From assembly GCF_017104965.1 (NCBI RefSeq), contig NZ_JAAGPR010000014.1:122317-186316 (forward strand): a stretch of 64,000 nt of DNA, written 5' to 3'. A program made the translations under genes and the position numbers. Source of the DNA: Paraburkholderia sp. Ac-20340 (lineage in GTDB: Bacteria > Pseudomonadota > Gammaproteobacteria > Burkholderiales > Burkholderiaceae). This document shows, one piece after another, positions 1-7,928 of the stretch. The notes beneath the pieces are model-generated. The model was not told where the DNA came from, made no database searches, and was given only the letters and a program-made list of their open reading frames with translations. The number at the start of each line of letters is the position of its first letter. Positions within the stretch are counted from its first letter, which is position 1.

Positions 1-2
1 AG

Positions 3-581
3 CGTGCGCTGATCATCGGCAAGACGACGTTCGGCAAGGGTTCGGTGCAGACCGTGCGCCCGATGACGGCCGACACGGCACTGCGTCTGACCACGGCGTA
101 CTACTACACGCCGAGCGGCCGTTCGATCCAGAACAAGGGCATCCGTCCTGATGTTGCGGTCGATCAATACGCCGAAGGCGATCCGGACGACGCACTCGTC
201 ACGCGCGAAGTCGACTACTCGAACCACCTTGCGAACACGCAGGACCCGGACGAGAAGAAGGAACAGGATCAGCGCGAGCAGGAACGCATGGACATGCTGC
301 GTCAGCTCGAAGAGCAGAACGACAAGAAGACGCCGGAACAGCGCCAGAAGGATCGCGAGCGCAAGCCGGTCGAATTCGGTTCCACCGACGACTTCATGCT
401 CCAGCAAGCCCTGAACAAGCTGCAGGGCAAGCCGGTGACGGAATCGAAGTCGCCGATGGAGCGTCGTCTCGCGCAAGCCAAGCCGCCTACGTCGGCATCG
501 GCGCCTATCGCTGTGAAGCCGTCGGCTTCGGCAGTGCCGGGTGCATCGACGCCGGCTCCGGCCACGGCGCCTGCGAAGTAA
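3..581 (+). CDS. ctpA: C-terminal part of S41 carboxyl-terminal processing peptidase (CtpA/Prc type), 5' end outside window
   Basis: Reading frame open from the window edge to the stop at 579-581, so the gene is truncated by the window. The visible part starts inside the protease core: the FGKGSVQ stretch near the start carries the catalytic Lys of S41 peptidases, and LTTAYYYTPSGRSIQ-type sequence follows as in CtpA. The catalytic Ser, PDZ domain and signal peptide would lie upstream. The tail is a charged, Gln/Glu/Lys-rich linker and then an Ala/Pro/Ser-rich end, probably disordered. CtpA proteases act in the periplasm and degrade or trim cell-envelope proteins with nonpolar C-termini. The family call is firm; substrate is unknown. 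Confidence 0.9.
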   Translation, partial: RALIIGKTTFGKGSVQTVRPMTADTALRLTTAYYYTPSGRSIQNKGIRPDVAVDQYAEGDPDDALVTREVDYSNHLANTQDPDEKKEQDQREQERMDMLRQLEEQNDKKTPEQRQKDRERKPVEFGSTDDFMLQQALNKLQGKPVTESKSPMERRLAQAKPPTSASAPIAVKPSASAVPGASTPAPATAPAK

Positions 582-601
582 GACGTAGCGTCACGCAAAA
601 T

Positions 602-630
602 CCAGGCAACACCAGGCAACATCCAGGCAG
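602..630. repeat. Short 10-bp direct repeats after ctpA
   Basis: Two perfect copies of CCAGGCAACA (602-611, 612-621) and a partial third (623-630) lie just downstream of the ctpA stop. This is a local tandem repeat with no recognised function. Confidence 0.6.
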
Positions 631-640
631 TACCCGCCTT

Positions 641-673
641 GCGGCCCTTCGCGCTTCACGCGCCAAGGGCCGC
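641..673. other. Inverted repeat between ctpA and moeB
   Basis: GCGGCCCTT (641-649) pairs with AAGGGCCGC (665-673) around a 15-nt loop. There is no T-tract, so it is not a canonical intrinsic terminator, but it is well placed to end ctpA transcripts. A TACAAT box at 697-702 is a possible -10 for moeB; I see no good -35. Confidence 0.45.
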
Positions 674-773
674 AAGGCCATCTGCGCCAGCGCCGGTACA
701 ATAGGCGGTCTGTACTTCTGGCGCGCGTCGCGGCCTCCCGGCCCATCGTCGCGCCCGCACCGTGCGCATTGCG

Positions 774-1529
774 ATGAACGACGACCAACTCCTCCGCTAT
801 TCCCGCCACATTCTCGTCGACGAGATCGGCATCGAGGCGCAGCAGCGCTTTCTCGACGCGCACGCGCTCGTGATCGGCGCGGGCGGCCTTGGCTCGCCGG
901 CGGCCATGTATCTCGCCGCTTCGGGCGTGGGCACGCTCACGCTCGTCGATAACGACACCGTCGATCTCACCAATCTGCAGCGGCAGATCATGCACGAGAC
1001 GGCTTCGGTTGGCCGCGCCAAGGTCGAGTCGGGCCGCGAGGCCATCGCGCGCCTGAATCCCGAGGTGAAGGTGAACGCCGTGCAGGCGCGCATCGACGAC
1101 GCCTGGCTCGACGAACACGTGCCGCGCGCAAGCGTCGTGCTCGATTGCACCGACAACTTCGCCACGCGCCATGCCATCAACCGCGCCTGCGTGAAGCATG
1201 GCGTGCCGCTGGTGTCGGGCGCGGCGCTGCGCTTCGACGGCCAGATCAGCACCTTCGATTTCCGCGACGAAAGCTCGCCCTGCTACGCCTGCGTGTTCCC
1301 CGAAGATCAGCCTTTCGAGGAAGTGGCGTGTTCGACCATGGGCGTATTCGCGCCGACGGTCGGCATCATCGGAGCGATGCAGGCGGCGGAAGCGCTGCGC
1401 GTGGTCGGCGAGATCGGCACGCCGCTGGTCGGGCGGCTCATGATGCTCGATTCGCTGCGCATGGAATGGAACACGATGCGCATCGCACGTCAGCCCGACT
1501 GCCCGGTTTGCGGCGAGCGGCACGCGTAA
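774..1529 (+). CDS. moeB: ThiF/HesA/MoeB family adenylyltransferase (molybdopterin-synthase adenylyltransferase)
   Basis: E1-like ATP-dependent enzyme of about 251 residues that adenylates the C-terminal Gly of a small sulfur carrier (MoaD or ThiS). The GAGGLGSP nucleotide-binding loop is near the N-terminus, followed by DNDTVDLTNLQRQI, typical of the family. Two CxxC pairs, in PCYACVF and DCPVCGE, form the expected structural zinc site. An in-frame GTG at 762 would add four residues; I prefer ATG at 774 because homologues start with MNDDQLLRYSR-like sequence. It is convergent with ptsI and shares a terminator with it. MoeB versus ThiF specificity cannot be settled from sequence alone. Confidence 0.9.
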   Translation: MNDDQLLRYSRHILVDEIGIEAQQRFLDAHALVIGAGGLGSPAAMYLAASGVGTLTLVDNDTVDLTNLQRQIMHETASVGRAKVESGREAIARLNPEVKVNAVQARIDDAWLDEHVPRASVVLDCTDNFATRHAINRACVKHGVPLVSGAALRFDGQISTFDFRDESSPCYACVFPEDQPFEEVACSTMGVFAPTVGIIGAMQAAEALRVVGEIGTPLVGRLMMLDSLRMEWNTMRIARQPDCPVCGERHA

Positions 1530-1555
1530 CACAGCAAGCGATACGCAGTACGCAT

Positions 1556-1584
1556 AAAAAGCCCCGGCATGCCGGGGCTTTTTT
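1556..1584. terminator. Bidirectional intrinsic terminator between moeB and ptsI
   Basis: The perfect palindrome GCCCCGGCATGCCGGGGC (1561-1578) is flanked by five A (1556-1560) and six T (1579-1584), so it can stop transcription from both convergent genes. Confidence 0.9.
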
Positions 1585-1620
1585 GCATCGCTTGCAGCAC
1601 GATAAGCGGATAAACCGCGT

Positions 1621-3360
1621 TCAGGCCTGCGCCAGACGGCCCAGCGCCGCTTCCAGTTCCTCGGGCTCGTAAGCCGCCAGTACATCGGCGACCGGCTTTT
1701 CCAGCGCCTTCAGTTGCGAGCGCAGAATCTCCTGCTTCACCACCAGCAACTGGCTCGGGTGCATCGAAAATTCCGTGAGACCCATGCCCAGCAGCAGACG
1801 CGTGAGTTGCGGATCGCCCGCCATCTCGCCGCACACCGAAACCGGCACGCCCGCGCGCTTCGCCTCGCGCAGCGTGTGCGAGATCAGTTGCAGCACGGCC
1901 GGGTGCAGCGGATCGTAGAGATCGGCCACGGCGTTGTCGGCGCGATCGATCGCCAGCGTGTACTGGATCAGGTCGTTGGTGCCGATCGAGAGGAAATCCA
2001 GACGCCGCAGGAACATCGGCAAGGCCAGCGCCGCAGCGGGAATCTCGATCATCGCGCCCACCTGCACGTTCGGATCGTAGGACAGGCCCGCGTCGTCGAG
2101 CTGGCGCTTGGCTTCGCGGATCAGGTCGAGCGTCTGGTCGATCTGCTGCGCGTGCGCGAGCATCGGAATCAGGATCTTGACCGTGCCGAACGACGACGCG
2201 CGCAGGATCGCGCGCAACTGCGTGAGGAACATCTGCGGCTCGGACAGGCTCCAGCGGATCGCGCGCAGGCCCAGCGCCGGGTTCGCGGCGGTCTCGTAGC
2301 CGTCGCTGGCGCTCATGGCGTCGAGCGGTTTATCGGCGCCCACGTCGATCGTGCGGATCGTCACGGGCAGGCCGTTCATCAATTCCGCCGCGCGCTTGTA
2401 GGCTTCGAACTGCTCGTCCTCTTCCGGCAACTGGTCCTTGTGATTCATGAACAGGAACTCGGTGCGGAACAGGCCCACGCCGGTCGCGCCCGAATCGAGC
2501 GCCGCCTGGGCGTCCTCGGGCAGTTCGATGTTCGCGCAAAGCTGGATCTTCGCGCCGCACAGCGTCTGCGTGGGCGAGAACTTCAGGCGCTGCAGCTTGC
2601 GCCGCTCGAGCGCCATCTCGCTCTGGCGATAGGTGTACTCCTCCAGCACGATGGGCGCGGGATCGACGATCACCACGCCATGATCGCCATCGACGATGAT
2701 GAGATCGTCCTGACGGATCAGCGTGCTCGCCTGCTGCACGCCCACGGCGGCCGGAATGCCCAGACTGCGCGCGACGATCGCCGTATGCGAGGTGCGCCCG
2801 CCCAGATCGGTGACGAAGCCCTGAAACGTTTGCCCTTTGAATTGCAGCATGTCGGCGGGCGCGATGTCGTGCGCCACCACGATCATCTCGTCGCAGCCGC
2901 CGTGCAGCGCGGGCGGCGAGGCGCCCGCGAGCGCCTTGAGCACACGCTCGACGACCTGTTCGATGTCGGCTTTGCGCTCGCGCAGGTATTCGTCTTCGAC
3001 GTCGTCGAAGTGGCGCGAGAGGCGTTCGAGCTGTTCGGTCAGCGCCCACTCCACGTTGAAGCGGCGCGTGCGGATGAGGTCGATGGTCTCCTGCACGAGC
3101 ATGACGTCGTTCAGGATCATGAGGTGCACGCCAATGAACGCGCCCATTTCACTGGGGGCGTCGGCGGCGAGGTCGGCACGCAGCGTATCGAGTTCCTGCT
3201 CGACGAGCTTGAGCGCCACCCGGAAGCGCTCGATTTCGCCGTCGATCTGCGCGAGTTCGACCAGATAGTGGTCGACGTCGAGCGCAGCCGGCGCGATCAG
3301 ATACGCCCGTCCGATGGCGATACCACGTGATACGGGAATTCCATGCAGCGTGAACGGCAC
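1621..3360 (-). CDS. ptsI: Phosphoenolpyruvate-protein phosphotransferase (PTS enzyme I)
   Basis: Cytoplasmic PTS entry enzyme that takes phosphate from PEP and passes it to HPr. The phosphorylated His lies in GGRTSHTAIVARSLGIPA at about residue 192, and the C-terminal PEP-binding domain carries the active-site Cys in PVSVCGEMAGDP. Length (about 579 aa) matches the family. Start choice: a strong AGGAGG lies at about 3366-3371 and overlaps an upstream GTG at 3366, so the GTG at 3360, five bases further on, is better spaced. Downstream of ptsH and an EIIA gene, but separated from ptsH by a hairpin terminator. No EIIBC is seen, so the branch is probably regulatory. Confidence 0.95.
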   Translation of the reverse strand: MPFTLHGIPVSRGIAIGRAYLIAPAALDVDHYLVELAQIDGEIERFRVALKLVEQELDTLRADLAADAPSEMGAFIGVHLMILNDVMLVQETIDLIRTRRFNVEWALTEQLERLSRHFDDVEDEYLRERKADIEQVVERVLKALAGASPPALHGGCDEMIVVAHDIAPADMLQFKGQTFQGFVTDLGGRTSHTAIVARSLGIPAAVGVQQASTLIRQDDLIIVDGDHGVVIVDPAPIVLEEYTYRQSEMALERRKLQRLKFSPTQTLCGAKIQLCANIELPEDAQAALDSGATGVGLFRTEFLFMNHKDQLPEEDEQFEAYKRAAELMNGLPVTIRTIDVGADKPLDAMSASDGYETAANPALGLRAIRWSLSEPQMFLTQLRAILRASSFGTVKILIPMLAHAQQIDQTLDLIREAKRQLDDAGLSYDPNVQVGAMIEIPAAALALPMFLRRLDFLSIGTNDLIQYTLAIDRADNAVADLYDPLHPAVLQLISHTLREAKRAGVPVSVCGEMAGDPQLTRLLLGMGLTEFSMHPSQLLVVKQEILRSQLKALEKPVADVLAAYEPEELEAALGRLAQA

Positions 3361-3429
3361 GCGCACCTCCTCTGGTTATGTGATGCCGCGGCAAACCGCT
3401 GCAATGCGCTCTCTCTGACCCCGGCCTTT

Positions 3430-3435
3430 ATTATA
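3430..3435 (-). promoter_or_regulatory. Candidate -10 box for ptsI
   Basis: A perfect TATAAT reads on the minus strand here, about 70 bases upstream of the ptsI start and downstream of the ptsH terminator. No good -35 is visible at 16-18 bp. It would let ptsI be transcribed independently of ptsH. Confidence 0.4.
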
Positions 3436-3521
3436 AATTCCGCGCCGCGCGGATGTTCTTTTTACGCAGGATTCGCAGCGCGAAATAGCGCTTTCTGCAG
3501 GTGTTATCGTCGCGGGGCACC

Positions 3522-3550
3522 AAAGAAAACGCCGCGTTCGAACGCGGCGT
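3522..3550 (-). terminator. Intrinsic terminator or attenuator between ptsH and ptsI
   Basis: The perfect 22-bp palindrome ACGCCGCGTTCGAACGCGGCGT (3529-3550) is followed on the minus strand by TTTCTTT. It sits between ptsH and ptsI, so part of the ptsH transcripts should end here. This would set an HPr:EI expression ratio above one. Confidence 0.75.
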
Positions 3551-3632
3551 CGTGGCTTTGGCTTTCGTCCGTCGAAACGGAGCAGTGAGGCGCTTTTCCA
3601 GGACGCCTTTATTACTTGCTTACTGCGCGTGC

Positions 3633-3902
3633 TTATTGACCTTCGCCGAATTTATCGGCGATCAGCTTGAGCAGCGCGCCCATCGCGTCGGCCTCGTCCG
3701 GGCCTTCGGTTTCGATCAGCACCGTGCTGCCGATGCCCGCGGCCAGCATCATCACGCCCATGATGCTCTTGGCGTTGATGCGGCGGCCGTTACGGCTCAT
3801 CCAGATTTCCGACTGATAGTTGCCCGCCAGTTGCGTCAGCTTCGCCGACGCCCGCGCATGCAGGCCGAGTTTGTTCACGATGGTCGTTTCTTGTTGCAGC
3901 AT
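3633..3902 (-). CDS. ptsH: HPr phosphocarrier protein
   Basis: Small PTS phosphocarrier (89 aa). His15 sits in KLGLHARAS, the EI/EIIA phosphorylation site, and Ser46 sits in NAKSIMGVM, the site used by HPr kinase/phosphatase where present. It lies 168 bp downstream of an EIIA-Man gene on the same strand and upstream of ptsI. Length and motifs are exactly typical. Confidence 0.97.
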   Translation of the reverse strand: MLQQETTIVNKLGLHARASAKLTQLAGNYQSEIWMSRNGRRINAKSIMGVMMLAAGIGSTVLIETEGPDEADAMGALLKLIADKFGEGQ

Positions 3903-4070
3903 AGGTCGATCCAGGCGCTGAGGGATGAAGTAAAACTGTGTGATTGTGCGTCGATTGTGCGTCGCGCGCGTCAGACACGCGCGCTGCGCGTCCGGCCGCT
4001 TGCGCGACCGGAAACAGAATGCGGGTGAGATGAGGCGCGCCCAAGCCGGCGTAAGCCAGATCCAGCCGGC

Positions 4071-4667
4071 TCAGGCCGTGCCGGCAGGCTTGAGCGCCAT
4101 GGCCGCAGCCGCGGGCGCCGCAGTGCCTGCTTCGTTACGCGCGGCCAGATCGGCCTTGGCGGTGCTGTTTGCCGCAGCGGACGCCGCCGCCGCGGTCACG
4201 GCCGCTTTTGCCACGGCTTCGGAGGCCGCTTCGGCGCACGGTGTCGGCGAGCAACCGCAATCGTTGACCTGTGCGGGCGTGCTCGGCCCAATCGGCTGAA
4301 CGCCCTTGCTCGCACCCGCCAGCGCCTTTTCCACCAGCGTGTCGAGCGGCGTCGCACGGTAACAGACCGCGCGCACCAGCATCGGCAGATTGACGCCCGC
4401 CAGCACGCGCACCTGCGGCAACGTCGCCAGACGCGCGGCGATGTTCGACGGCGTAGCGCCGAACATATCGGTGAGAACGAGTGCCCCGTTTTCCTCGCGC
4501 AAACGCTCGACTTCGGCGTTCGCCTGCGCGACGACCTGGGCGGGGTCGCTGTCGGGCAACACATCCAGAGCGCCGATGCGCGCCGGACAGCCGCCGTAGA
4601 TGTGGGCAATGCATTCGCGCAGCGCAGTAGCGAGCGGTGCGTGAGCGATGATCAGAATCCCTGCCAT
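4071..4667 (-). CDS. PTS EIIA-Man family protein with long Ala-rich C-terminal extension
   Basis: The N-terminal 125 residues are an EIIA-Man/fructose-type domain: MAGILIIAHAPLA places the phospho-accepting His at residue 9, and VLTDMFGATPSNIA is the usual core motif. Total length is 198 aa. The last 65 or so residues are an alanine-rich low-complexity tail that begins with a DCGCSPTPC cysteine cluster. No EIIB or EIIC partner is in the window, so with HPr and EI this looks like a regulatory phosphorelay. The tail is unusual; I cannot assign a role to it. Confidence 0.9.
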   Translation of the reverse strand: MAGILIIAHAPLATALRECIAHIYGGCPARIGALDVLPDSDPAQVVAQANAEVERLREENGALVLTDMFGATPSNIAARLATLPQVRVLAGVNLPMLVRAVCYRATPLDTLVEKALAGASKGVQPIGPSTPAQVNDCGCSPTPCAEAASEAVAKAAVTAAAASAAANSTAKADLAARNEAGTAAPAAAAMALKPAGTA

Positions 4668-5086
4668 GTCAGCGTGACTACAAATAACGGCTTCGGTTGA
4701 TGCCTTGGGCCGATCTCCGAAGATCGCGTCCGACAGCGCCGACCTGCGGCCAGCCGTGGGCCATCAGGGTCGGAACATGCGCCGGGTTGCCGTGCCGCGA
4801 CGTTTATGGCGTCGCAGCGCATGACCCGGGCGCGGGCTCGCGGCATTGTAGCAGGGTCATTTTCGTGCCGACCATGCGGTTTTGCTCGCAGTATTCACAC
4901 CTCGATTTGAGCAGATCTTGTGCCTTGCAGCACGCAATCGCCCGTCTCAAGGCGCGCCCACAGTCGGAAGATGCCGTCGCGGCGGTAGGAATCAAGCACC
5001 CTGCCACCGCGATTCGAGCCCTTCCTCCATCGATTTATAGCCGTTTTTATGCGTTTCGGGCTGTTGCGCACACACGACGGGCAAAA
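4668..5086. other. Intergenic region without recognised gene
   Basis: This 419-bp gap separates the EIIA start from the gshB stop. Short open frames exist on both strands but lack a Shine-Dalgarno sequence, family motifs or codon bias. It probably holds the promoter for the EIIA-ptsH unit; no clear -35/-10 pair, terminator or structured RNA was recognised. Confidence 0.5.
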
Positions 5087-6040
5087 TCAGGCCGCCGCAC
5101 GCTCCAGCGCGTCGATGAACATCGCCGCCACGTCGAAGCCGGTCTGCTCCATGATTTCGCGGAAACACGTCGGGCTCGTCACGTTGACTTCGGTGAGCCA
5201 GTCGCCGATCGCATCGAGCCCCACCAGCAGCAGCCCGCGCTCGACCAGCTTCGGCCCCAGCGTTTTCGCAATCTCCAGATCGCGCGCCGTGAGCGGCTGC
5301 GCCACGCCCAGCCCGCCCGCCGCCAGGTTGCCGCGCACCTCGTTGCCCTGCGGAATGCGCGCGAGCGAATACGGCACCGGCTCGCCGCCGATCAGCAGGA
5401 TGCGCTTGTCGCCGGCCTTGATTTCGGGGATGAACTTCTGCGCCATGACGCTGCGACGGCCGTCCTCGCTCAGCATCTCGATGATCGAGCCGAGGTTCAT
5501 GCCGTCCGCCTTGACGCGGAATACGCCCATGCCGCCCATGCCGTCGAGCGGCTTGAGGATCACGTCCTGATGCTGCTCGTGGAATTGGCGCAGACGCGCG
5601 GCGTCGCGCGTGACCAGCGTCGGCGCGACGAACTGCGCGAACTCGCCGATGGCGAGCTTTTCCGAGTGATCGCGGATCGCCTGCGGCTTGTTGAAAATCT
5701 TCGCGCCCGCGCGCTCGGCGATTTCGAGCAGCCACGTCGAGGTGACGTACTCCATGTCGAAGGGCGGGTCCTTGCGCATGATGACGGCGTCGAAGCCGGT
5801 CAACTCGCGCGAATCGGGCGCGTCCTTGAACCACGTCTCGCGATGCAGATCCGCCGTATCGCCGACGATCTCGAAGCGGCGCACATCGGCTTCGACCTTG
5901 CCGTCCACCCAGGCGAGATGCTGCGGCTCGCACGCAAACAGCGTGTGACCGCGCTTCGCGGCCTCGGCCATCATCGCGTAGGTCGAATCCTTGTAGATCT
6001 TGAACCGCTCGAGCGGATCGGCGATGAAGAGAATGTCCAT
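5087..6040 (-). CDS. gshB: Glutathione synthetase
   Basis: ATP-grasp enzyme joining gamma-glutamylcysteine and glycine, the second step of glutathione synthesis. 317 aa. MDILFIADPLERF is the standard GshB N-terminus, so the ATG at 6040 is chosen although the frame stays open upstream. MRKDPPFDMEY, LKPLDGMGGMGVFR and VNVTSPTCFRE are the substrate, ATP-grasp and metal-binding signatures. It follows gshA on the same strand after 129 bp that contain a strong hairpin. Confidence 0.96.
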   Translation of the reverse strand: MDILFIADPLERFKIYKDSTYAMMAEAAKRGHTLFACEPQHLAWVDGKVEADVRRFEIVGDTADLHRETWFKDAPDSRELTGFDAVIMRKDPPFDMEYVTSTWLLEIAERAGAKIFNKPQAIRDHSEKLAIGEFAQFVAPTLVTRDAARLRQFHEQHQDVILKPLDGMGGMGVFRVKADGMNLGSIIEMLSEDGRRSVMAQKFIPEIKAGDKRILLIGGEPVPYSLARIPQGNEVRGNLAAGGLGVAQPLTARDLEIAKTLGPKLVERGLLLVGLDAIGDWLTEVNVTSPTCFREIMEQTGFDVAAMFIDALERAAA

Positions 6041-6095
6041 GTCGTCCCTGCAGCTATGCTGATGTTTTGCTGGAAATTTGCCAGCCTTGATGACG

Positions 6096-6122
6096 GCTGC
6101 GCCCGCTCGGGGCGGGCGCAGC
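6096..6122. other. Strong GC-rich hairpin in the gshA-gshB spacer
   Basis: GCTGCGCCCGC (6096-6106) and GCGGGCGCAGC (6112-6122) form a perfect 11-bp stem with a 5-nt loop. No T-tract follows on either strand. A second small inverted repeat, GCTGG/CCAGC, lies at 6069-6085. Possible roles are mRNA 3'-end protection for gshA or weak attenuation. Confidence 0.5.
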
Positions 6123-6169
6123 AAGGTGTTGTTATCGACGGTTTCGACGCTTTCTGCAGCAATCCGGCC

Positions 6170-7459
6170 TTACACCTGGATTGCCTCGGGATCGGTCTTT
6201 TCCAGCTCGACCGATGCCGCCAGCAAGCCAAGACGCGCGACCACGCCGTACATGTAGAAGCGGTTCGGCGGCGCCGCGCCCGGCTTCGCCCGCGTATCGG
6301 GCAGCGCCGTGTGCTCGAAGCCCAGCGGCACGAAATGCATGCCCGGCGCGTTCAGGTTCTGGTCGCGCTCGCGGCTGCCGTGCGCGCGGTAGAAACCGCC
6401 CACCACGTAACGGTCGATCATGTACACGACCGGCTCGGCCACTTCGTCGCCGATATGCTCGAAGGTGTAGACGCCTTCCTGCACGATGACGTCGCGCACT
6501 TCCAGCCCGTCCTTCGTGGCCGACATCTTCGCACGTTCGCGCTTGGTGAGTGCGGCGACCTCAGAGGCGTCGTGCACCGTCATCACGCCGCGGCCATCGG
6601 TGCCCGCATCGGACTTGATGACCACGTAAGGCTTTTCGGTGATGCCGTACTCGCGATACTTCTTCGCGATCTTCTTGAGCACCGCGTCGATCGACGTGGC
6701 CAGTTGCTCCTCGCCCGTGCGCGCCTCGAAATCGACGTTTTCCACGTGCGCGAAGTACGGATTGATCATCCACGGATCGACGCCGACCATCTTGGCGAAC
6801 TTCTTCGCCACGTCGTCGTAGCAGGAAAAGTGCGTCGATTTGCGGCGCACGGCCCATGCGGCGTGCAGCGGCGGCAGCAGATATTGCTCGTGCAGATTTT
6901 CGAGCACGGACGGAATGCCGCCCGACAGGTCGTTGTTCAGAAGAATCGAGCACGGGTCGAAGTTCTTCAGGCCCAGGCGGCGCTGCGAACGTTCGAGCGG
7001 TTCGAGCACGATCTTCTGGCCGTCGGCGAGCGAAATCGTCACGGGACCGGCGATGTTCTCGTCGAAAGTGCCGAAGCGCACGTTCAGCCCCGCCTGACGC
7101 ATGATGGTCGCGAGGCGCGCGACGTTTTCGAGGTAGAAGGCGTTGCGCGTGTGCTGCTCGGGAATCACGAGCAGGTTCTTGGCGTCCGGGCAGATTTTTT
7201 CGACGGCGGCCATGGCGGCCTGCACGGCGAGCGGCAGCACTTCCATCGGCAGGCAATGGAAGGCGCCTGGGAACAGATTGGTGTCGACCGGCGCCAGCTT
7301 GAAGCCGGCGTTGCGCAGGTCCACGGAAGCGTAAAAAGGCGGCGTGTGTTCCTGCCATTCGAGGCGGAACCAGCGCTCGATGGCCGGCGTCGCGTCGAGG
7401 ATGCGCTGCTCCAGCTCGAGGAGCGGGCCGTTCAACGCCGTAACCAGATGCGGGACCAT
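6170..7459 (-). CDS. gshA: Glutamate-cysteine ligase (betaproteobacterial GshA type)
   Basis: First, rate-limiting step of glutathione synthesis: ATP-dependent ligation of Glu and Cys. 429 aa, matching the GshA type found in Burkholderia and Ralstonia, which differs from the E. coli enzyme. Features seen include LFPGAFHCLPMEV, FDPCSILLNNDLSGG and KSDAGTDGRGVMTV, the last resembling an ATP-grasp-like glycine loop. Transcribed toward gshB, so the two pathway genes are adjacent. The Shine-Dalgarno sequence upstream of 7459 is weak. Confidence 0.9.
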   Translation of the reverse strand: MVPHLVTALNGPLLELEQRILDATPAIERWFRLEWQEHTPPFYASVDLRNAGFKLAPVDTNLFPGAFHCLPMEVLPLAVQAAMAAVEKICPDAKNLLVIPEQHTRNAFYLENVARLATIMRQAGLNVRFGTFDENIAGPVTISLADGQKIVLEPLERSQRRLGLKNFDPCSILLNNDLSGGIPSVLENLHEQYLLPPLHAAWAVRRKSTHFSCYDDVAKKFAKMVGVDPWMINPYFAHVENVDFEARTGEEQLATSIDAVLKKIAKKYREYGITEKPYVVIKSDAGTDGRGVMTVHDASEVAALTKRERAKMSATKDGLEVRDVIVQEGVYTFEHIGDEVAEPVVYMIDRYVVGGFYRAHGSRERDQNLNAPGMHFVPLGFEHTALPDTRAKPGAAPPNRFYMYGVVARLGLLAASVELEKTDPEAIQV

Positions 7460-7784
7460 AAGGTATTACTCGCGGACAAAAGCTGATTGATTGTAGGAAA
7501 ACCGGGAGCTTATCTGGGGACGATTGCGCCGGTTACAAGATGGCTTTTCCCTTACGTTCCATAGGGTTACTCACCGATCCGGCCATCGCGCACGCCGCGC
7601 ACCCCGCCGTGGCGTCACCTGCCCCCGTTATCCACATCGGATATCCATTCTGGACCGCACGCCCCGTCAAACGCAATGGGGCCGCACGAATTCGGGGCTC
7701 AACGGTGTAACGCCTGAGCGCGCGTCTTATTCCAGCGCGCGTGTCCTGTTTCCAACCGCTTGCCCGCCCGCAAAAGCCACGCCC

Positions 7785-7817
7785 AAAAAAGAAAGGGCCC
7801 GCCATAAAGACGGGCCC
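7785..7817 (-). terminator. Intrinsic terminator of glnK-amtB
   Basis: GGGCCCG/CGGGCCC stem (7795-7801 and 7811-7817) with a 9-nt loop. On the minus strand it is followed by TTTCTTTTTT (7794 down to 7785). Confidence 0.85.
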
Positions 7818-7835
7818 AAGTCGCTGTGCTCCAGG

Positions 7836-7872
7836 TACTGCTACTGCTGCACTGCTGCTACACCGCTGCTAA
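7836..7872. repeat. CTGCTA/CTG-type low-complexity repeat
   Basis: An imperfect run of CTG, CTA and CAC triplets lies between the amtB stop and its terminator. It is non-coding here and may be replication slippage. Confidence 0.5.
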
Positions 7873-7928
7873 ACCTTCTCCCAGCATGCTGCCACCCCGT
7901 GCGAAGTCATGCTGTGCTGCTCGTAAGA

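Larger units (their letters stand above)
7460..7928. other. gshA upstream region with one perfect DnaA box
   Basis: This 469-bp gap lies between the amtB stop and the gshA start. It contains TTATCCACA at 7628-7636 (the consensus DnaA box), the amtB terminator (7785-7817) and a short CTG/CTA-rich repeat (7836-7872). The gshA promoter should lie here, but I could not pick a convincing -35/-10 pair. Confidence 0.5.

Noticed and set aside
4697..7486. A 929-residue open frame on the plus strand across gshB/gshA
   Set aside because: It lies antisense to two clear glutathione genes, is rich in His/Arg/Ala as expected from GC-rich shadow frames, and has no family motif.
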